Below are positions 37,250 through 50,056 of a DNA stretch of 64,000 nt, piece by piece. Each line of letters starts with the position of its first letter. Position 1 is the stretch's first letter. Origin of the DNA: Aporrectodea caliginosa (taxonomy: Eukaryota > Annelida > Clitellata > Crassiclitellata > Lumbricidae); contig JACEVL010006418.1 in assembly GCA_020284085.1 (NCBI GenBank), positions 1 through 64,000 of the forward strand, read 5' to 3'. Position numbers and translations under genes: made by a program. Under the pieces are notes generated by a model. That model was given only the letters and a program-made list of their open reading frames with translations, searched no databases and was not told where the DNA came from.

Positions 37250-37310
37250 GATGCTAAGTGTGTATTCAGCTGGCCGATTACATAATAATATATCGATGAA
37301 CTGTCACTAC
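37250..37310 (+). promoter_or_regulatory. Conserved upstream module of copy E (C/D type)
   Basis: 'gatgctaagtgtgtattcag' then 'ctggccgattacat' and 'tatcgatgaactgtcactac', 234 bp before the start codon; matches copies C and D. Confidence 0.45.
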
Positions 37311-37483
37311 AATGCTGATGCCGCAGCTGAAAAATTCCATCCTAGAATATTATACACGCTGAGTATTAATCTCTCGATTCGCGTCGAATTTATAGAAGAT
37401 TACCATTTGCCATTCGGTCAGTTCTACTCAGAGCGCATTGGAAGAGACATTCTAGGCTACTTGGCAAATCATAAGACAGAGCT

Positions 37484-38729
37484 ATGCATCATAAATTTCT
37501 TCATGCTTTTTCGGTCAGGTTGTTTGGTTATCTGCTTATTATGCAGCCAACTGTTTTCCTCTGTCAAAGCCAGTTTAGTCAGAAGTTCATGGTTGCTGAT
37601 ACCTGGCTAAACTACTGTCCTGGTCTAGAAGACGCAATACAAACTCTTTATGCAGTGTCACGGATGAAGTGTGCCGCAGAATGCAACTTATCACCTGAGT
37701 GCATTGATTTCAGCTACTACTCTACCAGTCGATTGTGTTACTTTTACAGCTTCGTTCCGCAGAAAATACATTACGACAGCGACTGCACATTTATGATGGT
37801 AAGCGCTGAAAAAATAATCACGTTTAGTCTAGTCGGCTTTTCCGATTCGCATGCTGCTTTGATTGTTTAGTGGTTTTAATATGCTGTACGAATTGAGTAT
37901 TTCTCAACATAAAATTCTCGGGAAAGTCCTTCTTTATCGCCGCCTTTAGCCTTGATTGTGTGTGATAATCATAAGTCTATTCGAACAACTACATAAATAA
38001 CTTTACACAGATTATATATATAGTCTCTCTTCAAGAGAAATGAACAAGAGAAAGAAACCAAGAAAAAGAAACGAGAAGGAACATATTAAGTGAAATCACT
38101 GAACGTGTGTTATCGATAACAATCCCACGAGCACTGTTCTTGGAATCAGATTCGCTCCGATAGAAATAGAGTAATAATTAGGCTCGACCTCTTTCTGTCC
38201 GGAAGAGGGCGAGAGTAGGTAACAAAGAGTAGGTAGATAAAGTGTCGGAGGTGAGTAACTAGGAAAGAATGTGAATTACGCCTCAAGGAAGAGTCCCTTC
38301 AACGGTTTCAGACCAATGTCTTATTTTAATTATTGGTGATGTGTTATTTGCAGAACCTCGATCCTCTATCTGGCTGCCCGATAAGTGGTAAGCGGGCACG
38401 GTTATTAACCCTATGACGCACACCTTCCTGGCCAACACATTTAGCACACCTGGGGTAAAATTGACCCCACCGATAACAAGGGTGGATTTGATACCATTTT
38501 AATAGAAAGTCGAAATGAATGCTCCAAGTTTAGGTTAGACAGAGTGCGTGCATGTACGGAAAATGTTTGAATCATGATACAATGTTAGATTCAATGTACA
38601 TACGAAACAAAAAATCGTTTGTTGTAACCTAGGTATTCGTCACCACAGTGATCGTTCTAATGCTGGAAATGAATGTTCTTGTGACGTCTGTGGTATGTAT
38701 GTATGTATGTATGTATGTATGTATGTATG

Positions 38730-38761
<32 letters not shown>

Positions 38762-41752
38762 CATGTGTGTATGTATGAATGTATGTATGTATGTATGTAT
38801 GTATGTATGTATGTATGTATATATGTATGTACATATGTATGTATGTATTTATGTACGTATGTGCGTATGAATGGAAGGATGAATCTATGTATGGTGGGAT
38901 GGATGTATGCATGTATATTTGTATGCATGTATGTATGTATGTATGTATGTATGTATGTATGTATGTATGCATGTATGTATGTATGAATGTATGTATGTAT
39001 GTATATATGTATGTACATATGTATGTATGTATGTACGTATGTGCGTATGCATGCAGGGATGAATCTATGTATGGTGGGATGGATGTATGCATGTATATTT
39101 GTATGTATGTACGTATTTATGTATGTATGTATGTATGTATGCATGCATGCATGTATGTAAGTACGTATGCATGCATGCATATATTTGTATGTATATGTGT
39201 ATATACAAATACTAATGAACGCATGAACATGTATATATAATTATATGGATGTATATTGGTATGTATTTATATATGTGTGTGTATGTGCGTATGCATGAAT
39301 GTGTGTGTAGGCATGTATGTGTTATGTATGTATGCATGTATGTATGCATTCATGTATATATTTTCTGTGTGTGTATATGCATGTATTCATGTACATGTAG
39401 CCTAGGGATGTATGTTTGTATGTATATGTGTGTGTATTGATGGATGTATATATGTATGTATGTATGCTTGTATGTATGTATTTATATATGTATGTATGTA
39501 TGCATGTGTGTATGTATGTATGTATGTGTGTATTTGTGTATGTAACGTAGCCTGGTTTATGTTATAGTCAATGTTACAGCCTGGGGTCAGATTGACCCCA
39601 GGTGTGCTAAATATGCCCGAGTGTCATTCTTATTTTTATATCATTGAACCTAGAATTCTAAACTCTTCGAATTTTTCCATATATGTAGAGGGATGAATTG
39701 CTGAGGAATTTGAATTATTTCAGATTTTTACTATTTGTTTCAACGCAGCTATTCAAAAAATTCCATCAAATTGACCCCAGGTGTGCGTCATAGGGTTAAT
39801 ATAATTGCGAAAATTCTCAGATAGTCTTAGTTTTACTTGTAACAAGGCACTCCAGAATTTCGCTCATCCAAATCATGAAATAGCAAGTACAGTGCGACAG
39901 GAGTCAAGAAAAGCTAAATGCTTATGTTACGCATAATATCCCCTCTTTCTTGAATATTATTCGTAATTATATGTTTTACCTAATTAGTACTAAAATAATA
40001 GTAATAATAACAATAAGAATAACAGCAGCACAACACCACAATACTACCAATGTCAATAATGAGTGTCAATAATGAGTTAGTGATAAAATAATTAATTGGC
40101 TAATAGTTGTAGGGGAATGTAGGCATACTAAACGCAGAGTGTGGTATAGTTAAAGACAGGTGAACAGATGCAGGTATATTGACAGTGCACATAGTTAGAC
40201 CTGACAGACGTCGAAACGATCTTCGCTTACTTGACCACTGTTTTTAGCTGAGCTGGTGAGGTTCTTATCATTTTTTGAGAGTTCCTCCGCTCTAACTGTT
40301 TGTCTTAAAGTAGCGAACAATGTCGTAGAAGGGTTGCACCATATTTTCTAAAGCGTTCATTTTCTTGTACAGGACTTCCATTCCAGTTAGAGATTGGGAT
40401 TGGCTTGGGAGAAGGTCCGGTTCTCCTGCCAACCATAAACAACTGGATAGTCTTAATGCATCGCTTTGACGGATCACTGGACTTCAATCGAAACTGGACC
40501 GAATACAGGGATGGATTTGGAGAGATAGGAAGAGGGGAGTTCTGGCTGGGAAACGAGAAAGTCCATCGTCTGACCAACAGAACAGGACTCAGCTATAGCC
40601 TTCGCATAGAGGTACATGTTTACCATTCACATAGAGGTATTCAAAAACGCAGTATTTTAATTACTAATCTTACTTAATTATCGCACTATTTTACTAGACT
40701 ACTTTCTTAGTGGTTCTTAACTTGGCATTTCTGAACAACCCATCTGACATGACTCAGCGCTCATGAATAAGCTGAACCCCTGCGCTTAGTTTTATAGTGA
40801 CTCTGTAGAAAGCTCGTTAATTGACTAACACACACGATTTTCGACTTCCAATAATCAGAGAACTTAATGATCGGACAATTTCCTAGCTGCGCTGGGGCTG
40901 TCCCCCAGACTTGCTTATCTTTGCACCACCAGTGTCGGTTTCCTAACGTCGAGCCGGTATCACGAAATAGAGTCTCCGTCCTAAGACTATCCGGGGGGAT
41001 GTATGAATTTATCCCCCCGGATGGAAGAAACCGGTTTAGAGTATTTTGTTTAGCTGGGGTTGGGTTGTGAGCGCCTCTGAGTAGGTATCTTGAAGAGACG
41101 CTATATAAATTTTCGGACTGATTGATTGAATGAAGAAATTAATTAATTAATCCAAAATAACACAGTATCGTTAATGAAAACAAACAAAAAACACATGAAA
41201 AACTGTGTGGCATGAGAAACGAAGATAACGAGCTCAAAATATGCAGTTGAGGAAGTGACTGGATTGTAGCCTAAGTGATAGCATTTTAATCTAACTTTTA
41301 ACAGCTTCACAAAAGGAAGGTGGCTTTTACAGATCATACCCAGCAAATTAGAATTAAGATTTCCTTTTTATATCTTACAGGTACAGCTCACTGCAACCGG
41401 TAGATGGTTCTACGCCGACTATTCCACCTTTTCTCTTGATTCGGAAGACAACAAATACGTCCTTCACCTCTCAGGATTCAGTGGAAATGCCGGTGATCCT
41501 CTGACGAATACTTCACTGGGCTCCGGTTCTTACCACGGTGGAATGAACTTCTCAACCAGGGATAACGACAATGACAGATGGTCAACTGGCAACTGCGCAA
41601 ACGCGTTACGAGCAGGATGGTGGCTCAACAACTGTTACCATTCCTGTATAACCTGCCCATACACTGGGAATATCTTTATATGGACTTACTCGACGGGTTG
41701 GGAAACGAGTGGAAAACTTCGTGCAGCTCAAATGATGATCAAAAGCAAATGA
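37484..41752 (+). CDS. PAN-FReD copy E, four exons, 319 aa
   Basis: Exons 37484-37798, 38354-38387, 40373-40611 and 41381-41752 sum to 960 nt in frame. Exon 1: signal peptide and PAN domain (KCAAECNLSPECIDFSYYST). Exon 2: NLDPLSGCPISG. Exon 3 is absent, as in copy C. FReD: LMHRFDGSLDFNRNW, GRGEFWLGNEKVHRLTNRT, FYADYSTFSLDSED, loop NDNDRW (Asp pattern kept except the first position), AGWWLNNCYHSCITCPY, end MMIKSK. The CLTC block is CITC here. Intron 2 contains a complete 1387-bp piggyBac-like insertion. The upstream DNA carries both the C/D-type and the G/H-type flank blocks. Secreted lectin-like role inferred. Confidence 0.9.
38409..39795. mobile_element. piggyBac-like non-autonomous element, 1387 bp, TTAA duplication
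   Basis: Left end CCCTATGACGCACACC and right end GGTGTGCGTCATAGGG are exact 16-bp inverted repeats. TTAA flanks both sides (38405-38408 and 39796-39799). Subterminal blocks 'gcacacctggggt' and 'accccaggtgtgc' are also inverted. The interior is mainly a (GTAT)n array (38693-39540) with no transposase. Copy C carries the unoccupied homologous site, 'ttattaatataattgcgaaa' near 12740, with a single TTAA, which fixes the insertion boundaries. Confidence 0.92.
38693..39545. repeat. (GTAT)n microsatellite inside the piggyBac-like element
   Basis: About 850 bp of ATGT repeats with a duplicated non-repeat segment ('aggatgaatctatgtatggt' near 38876 and 39057) that shows expansion by larger blocks. Confidence 0.95.
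40956..41045 (+). mobile_element. 5' fragment of MITE family M1
   Basis: GGTATCACGAAATAGAGTCT through 'aaccggtttagagta' matches the first 90 bp of the element at 2601-2952, then stops. Confidence 0.8.
41069..41135 (+). mobile_element. SINE S1 tail fragment
   Basis: 'gagcgcctctgagtaggtat' and 'gacgctatataaat' with a (GATT)n-like end; only the 3' part of the SINE is present. Confidence 0.65.
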
Positions 41753-42460
41753 ATAAACAATGGAGGATCAGAGACTCTTTGTCATGGATTGTCCAGTACA
41801 TTTACAAGTTTTAATTTGTAGAGGATTCCCTTGTTAACCCAAATATGCACCTATGTTGTGTTATGCACAATCAGTACTTATTTTACGCTTGTATACAATG
41901 CATATTGTATACAATGTAAAGCTTTGTGAAACTGAATTCTTGTCTTTTTGTTCTGCACTTTCTTCATCTTTCTAGTTTTGCTGAAGCAAAAATTACACAG
42001 ACTCGGTTCTCTGTGATTCGAGGTTTACTTTATAGACAAGTGAAGGAAAAATTATGCTAATATTATTAGCATTTTAACTGTTACTATTGCTACTGAATGT
42101 TTCTTATAATAACACTTTGGACAAAAGTATATGTGAATGATACTGGAACAACTGGCGAAGTCTCCACTGATATATTCTCTCGCATCAACTCAATGATAGA
42201 GACTGACAACTTAATTTTCATCATCTATTGACCTGTGACACATATTCATTTTCATTAACCTGATATCCACCGAGGATGAAGAATGCTACACGTACATGAA
42301 GCACTCGCAGTACACAATATTAAACCCACCTACCGTTCATCCCAATGTTCGTAGTTGAACGCAATGCATCCCAAATTCCCAATGTCCTTAAACTATATAT
42401 ACTGTATATAATATACATGTGTACTTAAATCCTCCATGGTGTGTACTGTCCGAGGCATTC
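41753..42460 (+). repeat. 3' flank of copy E, similar to copies B and F
   Basis: Shares 'cagagactctttgtcatgga', 'gaggattcccttgttaac' and 'agtctccactgata' blocks with the flanks of B, C and F. No gene. Confidence 0.6.
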
Positions 42461-42469
42461 TTAGAAGAA

Positions 42470-42750
42470 GATGATGATGAAGAAGAAGAAGAAGAAGAGG
42501 AGGAGTCCCTTCAGCCTGATGCATCCATGGGTATAAAGTGTTAGCGATGCCATTTTCTTAGCTTCGGCTTATGAGGATGGGTGGCCAGTCTTCTACCTCG
42601 CCGCGTCATCTTCCCACCGACCGACTGAAATGGCTAGGGGTTGAGGTGAAGCAGAAATCTTGAACCAGATTTCTGCCCTGACGGGATTTGAACCCCCAAC
42701 CTGTCGATTGACAGTCCAGCGCGCTAACCACTACACTATCGAGCACACCA
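42470..42750 (-). mobile_element. tRNA-derived SINE (family S2), minus strand
   Basis: On the minus strand a tRNA-like head starts near 42747: A-box TAGTGTAGTGG (42728-42738) and B-box GGTTCAAATCC (about 42684-42694). The body follows towards lower coordinates and ends near a (TTC)n tail at about 42476-42500. The cloverleaf stems do not pair well, so it is not a working tRNA gene. Confidence 0.7.
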
Positions 42751-42759
42751 AAATCAGCC

Positions 42760-44000
42760 AGTAGTCCGGTCGAAGCCAAGAAGGTAATTCCGCTGAAAAC
42801 TATTCCAGCGCCTGCATTCTCCACTGTGCTATAATACAAGTGCAATGTCAGCGATGCATTGCGTTGTGGCGACATAAGGGGACAAAGGTACTCGCCAGGT
42901 GGCCGCTCTGCATTGGTCATTGCTGGAAACTAGTTTGATCGGGAGTTCACGTGTGTCACGGGGATTCTTTCATATGTTTGCTCGGGCCGATAAAGTGAAC
43001 CCAAAATCATTTCAAGGTCAAAGGTCAAAATAAAAACATTTGACCACAAAATCAACCATATGAAACATGTGGCTGAGCTATGGCTGCTTTTTTAATTGAT
43101 TTGGACTTTTGACCATTTGTTCAGCGCGTTCTATGAACTTATCGAAAGCGCTGCGAACGTTTTGGATGTGCAACAGATCTAAACCCCTGTGAAGCTGATC
43201 ATTAAACGCGGAACGTGGTAATTAGAGTACTATCGGTATAGGTTTCACGTAGACAGTCACACAGTTGAAAATGACGCCTTGGAAATTTCCGAGCAATCCG
43301 GATTAACGGACGGCGATTTGGAAGGTGATGAAAGGCTCTATGTAAATGTCCGTTCCATTACATTATGACTAGCCCTAGCTCTTCCTCCCATATGTTCCGC
43401 TGATTTACAGTAACTTCTCTCAATCAGTTCTTGGCTTGCACATATAAAATTTGTGTTTACTTGAATGTATTTACATTGCCATAACAGTGCTGTGTGTTTG
43501 CTGGTGCTTCTCAATAAAGAAAATACTCACGTAGAAGGCAAGATAATCCAGAGACGAACAAACATTTTTGCTCCAACTGACGTCGATAGTTTGAGTAAAG
43601 CTAGGCCTATTTGCATTTCGCGTGATACGAAAACACAGGACAACTGCGCTAATGGTCTAAGGCTCAGTTTCTATACAGGATGATGCTTATATCATAATTA
43701 TGCCACTATGGATTGAGGACTTTTTCTTTATGAAAACGGCGCAATAGAAATCCTTCTAAATATTATTATTGTCTGCTTGCCTCATGTGTCTAGCTTTTGA
43801 GAAGCTTCGATCCAATATGTTTGCAAGCAGGAGAATTCCTTCCGCCGGCTTTTGTGACTGCAACAAGGACAAGGAGACGATACTATGCTCCAACTGTCAA
43901 TATGGGAGCCATTGTCAAGCGCAACTTGAATGTGCATATTCATACATACCCACGTACATGGAAACAATGAAATAGTGTACAAATATACATACATACAGAC
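42760..44000. other. Intergenic E-F, nothing recognised
   Basis: Short open frames only. ACAT/GCAT-rich DNA starts near 43985 and runs to 44090. Confidence 0.5.
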
Positions 44001-44260
44001 ATACATGCATACATACACACAAATGTAAATGCATACATACATACATACATGCACACATACACACACACACACACATACACACGTCGCATGTGTCCACTGT
44101 AGTCATGGAGACGTCTGCCCTTGTCAAGTAACTACAGTATTTGAAACACGTTGGCACAGATTAAGTCTACTTTAGCTGTTGAAACAGTGGGCACATTTCA
44201 AAGCTGTAGTAGAGACATTCCGCGATAGTCACCAAGCGTGACAGATCGTCCGAAGCAGCG

Positions 44261-45096
44261 ATGCGTGTTAAGTTTCCTCATGCGTTTCCTTTCAGAATTA
44301 TTATTAGTTGGTTGATAATGATTTCTACAGGTTTCGTGTGCCAGCGCTTTCAGGAGAAGAATTTCATAATTTTGAATGTCTGGCGTAGCTACTGTCCAGA
44401 TTTAACAGGTGCCTCCCTGACTCTTCCCGTGAAGTCAGTGATGAAGTGTGCAGTCGAGTGCAGTCTAGCGTCACAGTGCGTTGCTTTTGGATTCTACTCT
44501 TCAAGTGCAACGTGTCTCATATACAGATTCGTTCCGCAGACGGTCTATTACGACGAAGACTGCACTTTGATGATGGTAAGTTATACAACTGTATTATGAC
44601 ATTTCGTTCTCAACTTAAACTTACCTTTTTCAAATTGCTTATTCGCTTCGTTTTATTGGATGTTGAGCATAGTTTTGTTATGTAAAATGAAAATGCATCG
44701 GTGAATTGTGCTTTAGACACGGGCGCAATAGAAAATGCTAATTGATAATTAATTATAAAGGATACTTACAGCAGATAAGAGTTAGTTGCGGAAGATCGCA
44801 GGTATTTCAAGACTACAGAAAATAAGAAACGAAGACATTGGACAAGCATTGCGTAGATCTATCCAAACAACTCTGCCAGACAAAGTCGCTCAATGATTTG
44901 GACATGTAGAGAGAATGCCAGCTGACCGAATACCACACAATACACTACCAGCAAGATTCGAAGGAAACAAAATACAAAAGGCAGACGAATAGTACGCTGG
45001 ATATATAATATAAACTGAGGATATGCATGTAAGATCACTTGGACTGGCACTAAGGGGAGCAATGGACCTGATAAATTGCCAAGCATGATGAGGAAC

Positions 45097-45138
<42 letters not shown>

Positions 45139-48100
45139 CGACGACGACGGACGACGATGACGATGATGATGATGATGATGATGATGACAATGATGATGAT
45201 AGTGCGTCCATGGAAACAAAACCTTCCATGCTTTTTTCAATTGGAAAAGTTTGCGAGGAAACACCCTGACTTGTAACTGTTCTGCATATCAATGGAATGC
45301 TACTTTATCGATACCAGGAAGATTTCTGATTGAAATTTTCTGTCGTGTTTGGTCGTTGCAGGACCGAGATGCTCTTATCGGCAGCTCAGCAATGAGTAAG
45401 TAATTAATTCGTTGTAATTGTGATTGTAACTAGATCTACGTAGATCCTCTTTAAGAATAACTCATTAAGAGGTGCTCGAATCGCTCGTTGACCTAGTCTT
45501 AGATCTCCTCTTAAGAAAGAAATAGAAGACTCACCGTTTTCGGTTGGCTTATCCACCATTAGCAGTCTGTTTGTTTCAGCGTACTGATTGTCTGCATATT
45601 GAACTGACTGCGGATCGATTTTGGTGCGCCAGCGGTTGAATAGCGCATTGGAAATGTGCGCTATAGAAGTTCCTAATAACAATTACTTCAAGACCAAGTG
45701 TAGGTCCCATGCAGAACAAATATTAGAATCTTCCTGACTATATACACTTCTTTCTTTCTTTCTTTCTCCTCCGTCAAGTATTCGCTGACGATGAGGCTCT
45801 AACAAAACTTCTCCATTTCGGTCGGTCTCTTGCGAGTTCTATTGCCCTTCTTAAGTCCCATCCTCTGTCTTCTATGTCCTCCAGTACGTTATCTATCCAT
45901 CTCTTCTTCTGACGTCCTCTGCTCCTTGTTCCCTCCACCTCTCCGTGCAGCGCCTTTGCCGGCATTCTTCCGTTCTCCATCCTGATCACATGTCCATACC
46001 ATGTTAGTCTTCGTTTCTTTATTCTTTCCACTATCGTTTCCTTCTGTCCCAGTTCTTCTCGTGTCACCTCATTCCGTATCTTTTCTCTTCGTGATCTATT
46101 CAGTAGTCCTCGTAGCCATCCCATCTCCGCCACCAGGAGTCTTCTCTCGTCCTCCTTTTTCATGCACCAAGATTCTGCTCCATACATGAGGACCGGTATC
46201 ACCAGTGTTTCGTATAGTTTGGTTTTGTTCTTGTTGAGATGTTGCCTGATCTCCATAGTTTCCTCAGCTTTCCAAACATTGCTGACGCCAGCCCAATTCT
46301 TTTCCTTATGTCGCTTGTCGACTCTGCGTCCTCCGTAATTACGCCCCCCAGGTACACAAATTCCGTTACCTGTTCCAGCTCCTCTCCTTCCAGGGTGATG
46401 TTTATCTTTTCTTTCTCCTTACCAATTGTCATTGTTTTGGTCTTCTCTCCATTGATCTTAAGCCCGAATCTTTTGCTACTTTCGTGTACCCTGGTCGTTA
46501 GTTCCTGCAGTTGGCTTCCGCTTTCCGCCATCAGATCTATGTCGTCTGCAAATCTTAGGTTGTTGACTATTGTTCCATTTATTCTCACCCCTATTTCTGT
46601 ATCTGCCAGCGCTATGTCCATCATTGCCTCCAATATCAGGTTGAATAGGTATGGGGATAGACCGCAGCCTTGTCTTACTCCAACATGCACACGAAACCAT
46701 TCCGTTAGCTCCCCATCTACTCTCACTGCGCTTACCGTCTTGCTATATAGGTCCTCTAGTAGTTCCATTAGCTCCTCTGGTATTCCATAATTCCTCATCA
46801 CTCTCCATAGCCCCCGCTGCCAGATGCTATCAAAAGCCTGTCTGAAGTCTATAAAGTTGTTATAAATCACCTTGTTCTTTTCATAGTATTTCTCCGCTAG
46901 TTGCCTGATTGTGAATATTTGGTCTAGCGTTCCCCTTCCTCTTCTGAAACCCGCCTGTTCCTCTCCCACTATTTCCTCCACATACCTCCGTAGTCGTTGT
47001 TGCAGGACTCTGGTGTACACCTTCCCAGGCACGCTCAGGAGGCTAATTCCTCTGTAATAATGGGTGACTTCAACGCGAAGGTGGGGAAGGACTGGGAAAC
47101 GTGGAAAGGAGCATTGGGAAAATTCGGATATGGAGAGGAAAACGAGAGAGGCGAAAGATTGTTAAATTTCTGCACGAGCAACAACCTAAGAGTCATGAAC
47201 TCGGCATTCCATCAAAAGAAGGACAGTAGGAAATGGACGTGGGAGTCGCCAGACGGTAAAATCAAGAACAGAATTGATTACATCATAGTTAACAACAGAT
47301 GGAGGAGCAGTGTAACAACCTGCAGAACATACTCAGGACCGGATGTAGCGTCAGACCATAAACTAGTAATGGCAGGTATACGCATAAAGTTAAAAACAGC
47401 AAGAAGGCATGGGAAAATAAGAAGATACGACGTGGAAAAACTAGAGGATACAGAAACGAAACAAAGGTACAATGAGGAACTAAGAAGGAAATGGACGAAA
47501 GCCAAAGAAGAAGAGGAGGGAGCTGAGAACTCCGTAGAGGGAACATGGAAAGAGATCAGAGAAATCTACAACGAGACAGCAAAACAAGTGCTGGGTTACA
47601 GAGAAACAAGAAAGAAGAAGCCGTGGATAACGCAAGAAGTGCTTAACCTAAGCGACCAAAGGAAGGAACTTAGAAGGACCAAAACGGACAACGAAGGAAA
47701 CAGGAAAAGATACAATAAACTAACTAGAGAGATCAAAAAGAAGGCAAAGAAATACAAAGAACAATGGATAGAGGAAAAATGCACAGAGATGGAGCATAGA
47801 GCGGAGAGACTAGATACCAGGGGATTGTTCAGGATGGCGGAGGAAATATGTGGCACGGTGAGCAGCGGATCATCAGAAATTAGAAGCAAGGATGGGAAAA
47901 AGATAGAGGACAGGGACGAGATCAGGGGACGATGGAGAGAACACTTCGAAGAACTGTATAACGAAGAGAACCCAACGGACATCACGGTCTTGGAGGAGAT
48001 GCCACAGAATAGCAACCAGGATAGGCTAGGCCACATACTCAGAGGGGAAATAGAAGAGGCGATAAATAACCAAAAAAAGAGGAAAGCACCAGGGGAAGAC

Positions 48101-49085
48101 AACATCACAGCAGAAATGATCAGGGAAGGAGAGGAGTGCTCGGTGGAAATGATGCACACTCTGTGCAACAGGATATACCAAGGGAAGAAATGCCCGGAGG
48201 ACTGGGGAAAGGCGATCATAGTCCCCATACACAAGAAAAAGGACAAAACCATCTGCAGCAATTACAGATTATATACACTGCATAACAGCTAATTACTGCT
48301 TTTCGCAATGATGCAAAGGCTTCTGCTGTCTCATCTTAGTCTCGCCTGCAAACATCGACGCCTGAAACCATGTGAATTTTTCCCATGTAATTACGACCAG
48401 GATTTTCGTAGTTGTGAGGTATTGTGGTCGATCACTCTATGAGTGCATCTTTAAAACACAGAATTAAACATTATTTTAGCGTCGTTATAACTAAATTTCA
48501 TATAGAGCACAGTGCAGACATCCAAGACACACGCCATATAAAGGCCTATTTCAGCCTCCTCCCATCGACCACTACGCTCATCAAACAGACTTGAGCTTCT
48601 TGTTCCTCATACTAGAACAGCTATGGCTCAGTCCCGGTCCTTTACCTCAGTTGGTCTCTCTCTTTGGAATGCGCTGTCTCCATCTACTCGCTCTCGAATT
48701 CTAGCTCGTTACCTCTCTTCCACCTTTGCTTTTCTCAAAACCTTTTCTTCTTCTTTGGCCTTGCGCACTGGGAGCGCCTCTGAATGGTTCACCTTATGAG
48801 AGGCGCTTTATAAATGTTTGAATACAATGCAATACAACACAATAAAGTGGTATATAATTATGCGCAACTCCAGGCAACGATTCGTGCAACGTTGCGCGAG
48901 TCTATGACCGGAACTGCTTCACGCTGATCCTGGTAACGAAAGATAATGAAAGCACTACCATTTGCTTTACCCCACCAGGTAAATGTTATCATCCTATAAT
49001 AGGAAATTTTATTATTACTTCTACTACTACTACTTCTACACTATTACTACTACGACTATTGCAACAACAACAATAACTTCTTCTT

Positions 49086-49116
<31 letters not shown>

Positions 49117-49441
49117 CTACTACTACCACTACTACTGCTACTACTACTGCTACTGCTACTACTACTGCTTTACTGCTACTACTGCTACTCTTACTATTGC
49201 TACTGCTACTGCTGCTGCTGCTACTGCTGCCCAACAGCGCTTGCAGCAGCAGCTGCTGCTGCTGCTGCTGCTGCTACCCTTAACAGCACCACTGCTGTTA
49301 CTACTGCCACCACTACTACTACTACTGCTACTGCTACTGCTGCTGATGCTACTACTACTCAGCACATTGCTGCTGCTACTACCCACTGCCACTCAAGACT
49401 GCTACTACTGCTACTCACTACTACTACTACTGCTACTGCTG

Positions 49442-49484
<43 letters not shown>

Positions 49485-49590
49485 CACTACCACCACTACC
49501 ACTACCACTACTACTACTACTACCACTGCTACTGCTACTACTACTGCTGCTACTGCTGCACTGCTACTACTACTACTACTACTGCTACTG

Positions 49591-49621
<31 letters not shown>

Positions 49622-49936
49622 CACTACTACTACCACTACCACTACTACTACTCACGCTACCACTACCACTACTACTACTACTACCACTACCACTGCCACT
49701 GCCACTACACTACTACTACCACTACTACCACTGCTACTGCTGCTACTACTACTACTACTACTACTACTACTGCTACTGCTGCTACTGCTACTACTACTAC
49801 TACTACTGCTACTACTACCACTACCACTACTCACTACTACTACTGCTACTACTACCACTACTACTACTACTACTGCTGCTACTACTACTACTACTACTGC
49901 TACTACTACTGCCACTATCTGCTACTACTATCACTA

Positions 49937-49971
<35 letters not shown>

Positions 49972-49977
49972 CTACTG

Positions 49978-50056
<79 letters not shown>

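Larger units (their letters stand above)
45749..48269 (-). mobile_element. RTE-like non-LTR retrotransposon with 5' inversion (twin priming)
   Basis: A single insertion flanked by TATATACACT (45739-45748 and 48270-48279). The 3' half is on the minus strand (about 47058 to 45774, then a short 3' UTR and (GAAA)n tail). The 5' half is inverted on the + strand (about 47046 to 48269). The outer end of the inverted part stops at the conserved NYR, and the minus part resumes at YRGISLL, so the halves abut in the parental sequence with a few shared bases. That is the geometry of twin-primed reverse transcription. It sits in intron 2 of copy F. 5'-truncated and inactive. Confidence 0.9.

Noticed and set aside
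38629..39240. Frames of 112-183 codons on both strands
   Set aside because: GTAT/ATAC repeat translations inside the piggyBac-like element.
42672..42747. tRNA gene on the minus strand (GTC anticodon-like loop)
   Set aside because: Acceptor and anticodon stems do not pair and a SINE body follows; treated as a tRNA-derived SINE head.
44890..45292. Ser- and His-rich minus-strand frames
   Set aside because: GAT/GAC tail of a degenerate retrotransposon.
46239..46790. 183-codon plus-strand frame
   Set aside because: Antisense shadow of the reverse transcriptase.
47596..48261. 221-codon minus-strand frame
   Set aside because: Antisense shadow of the inverted endonuclease/RT half.
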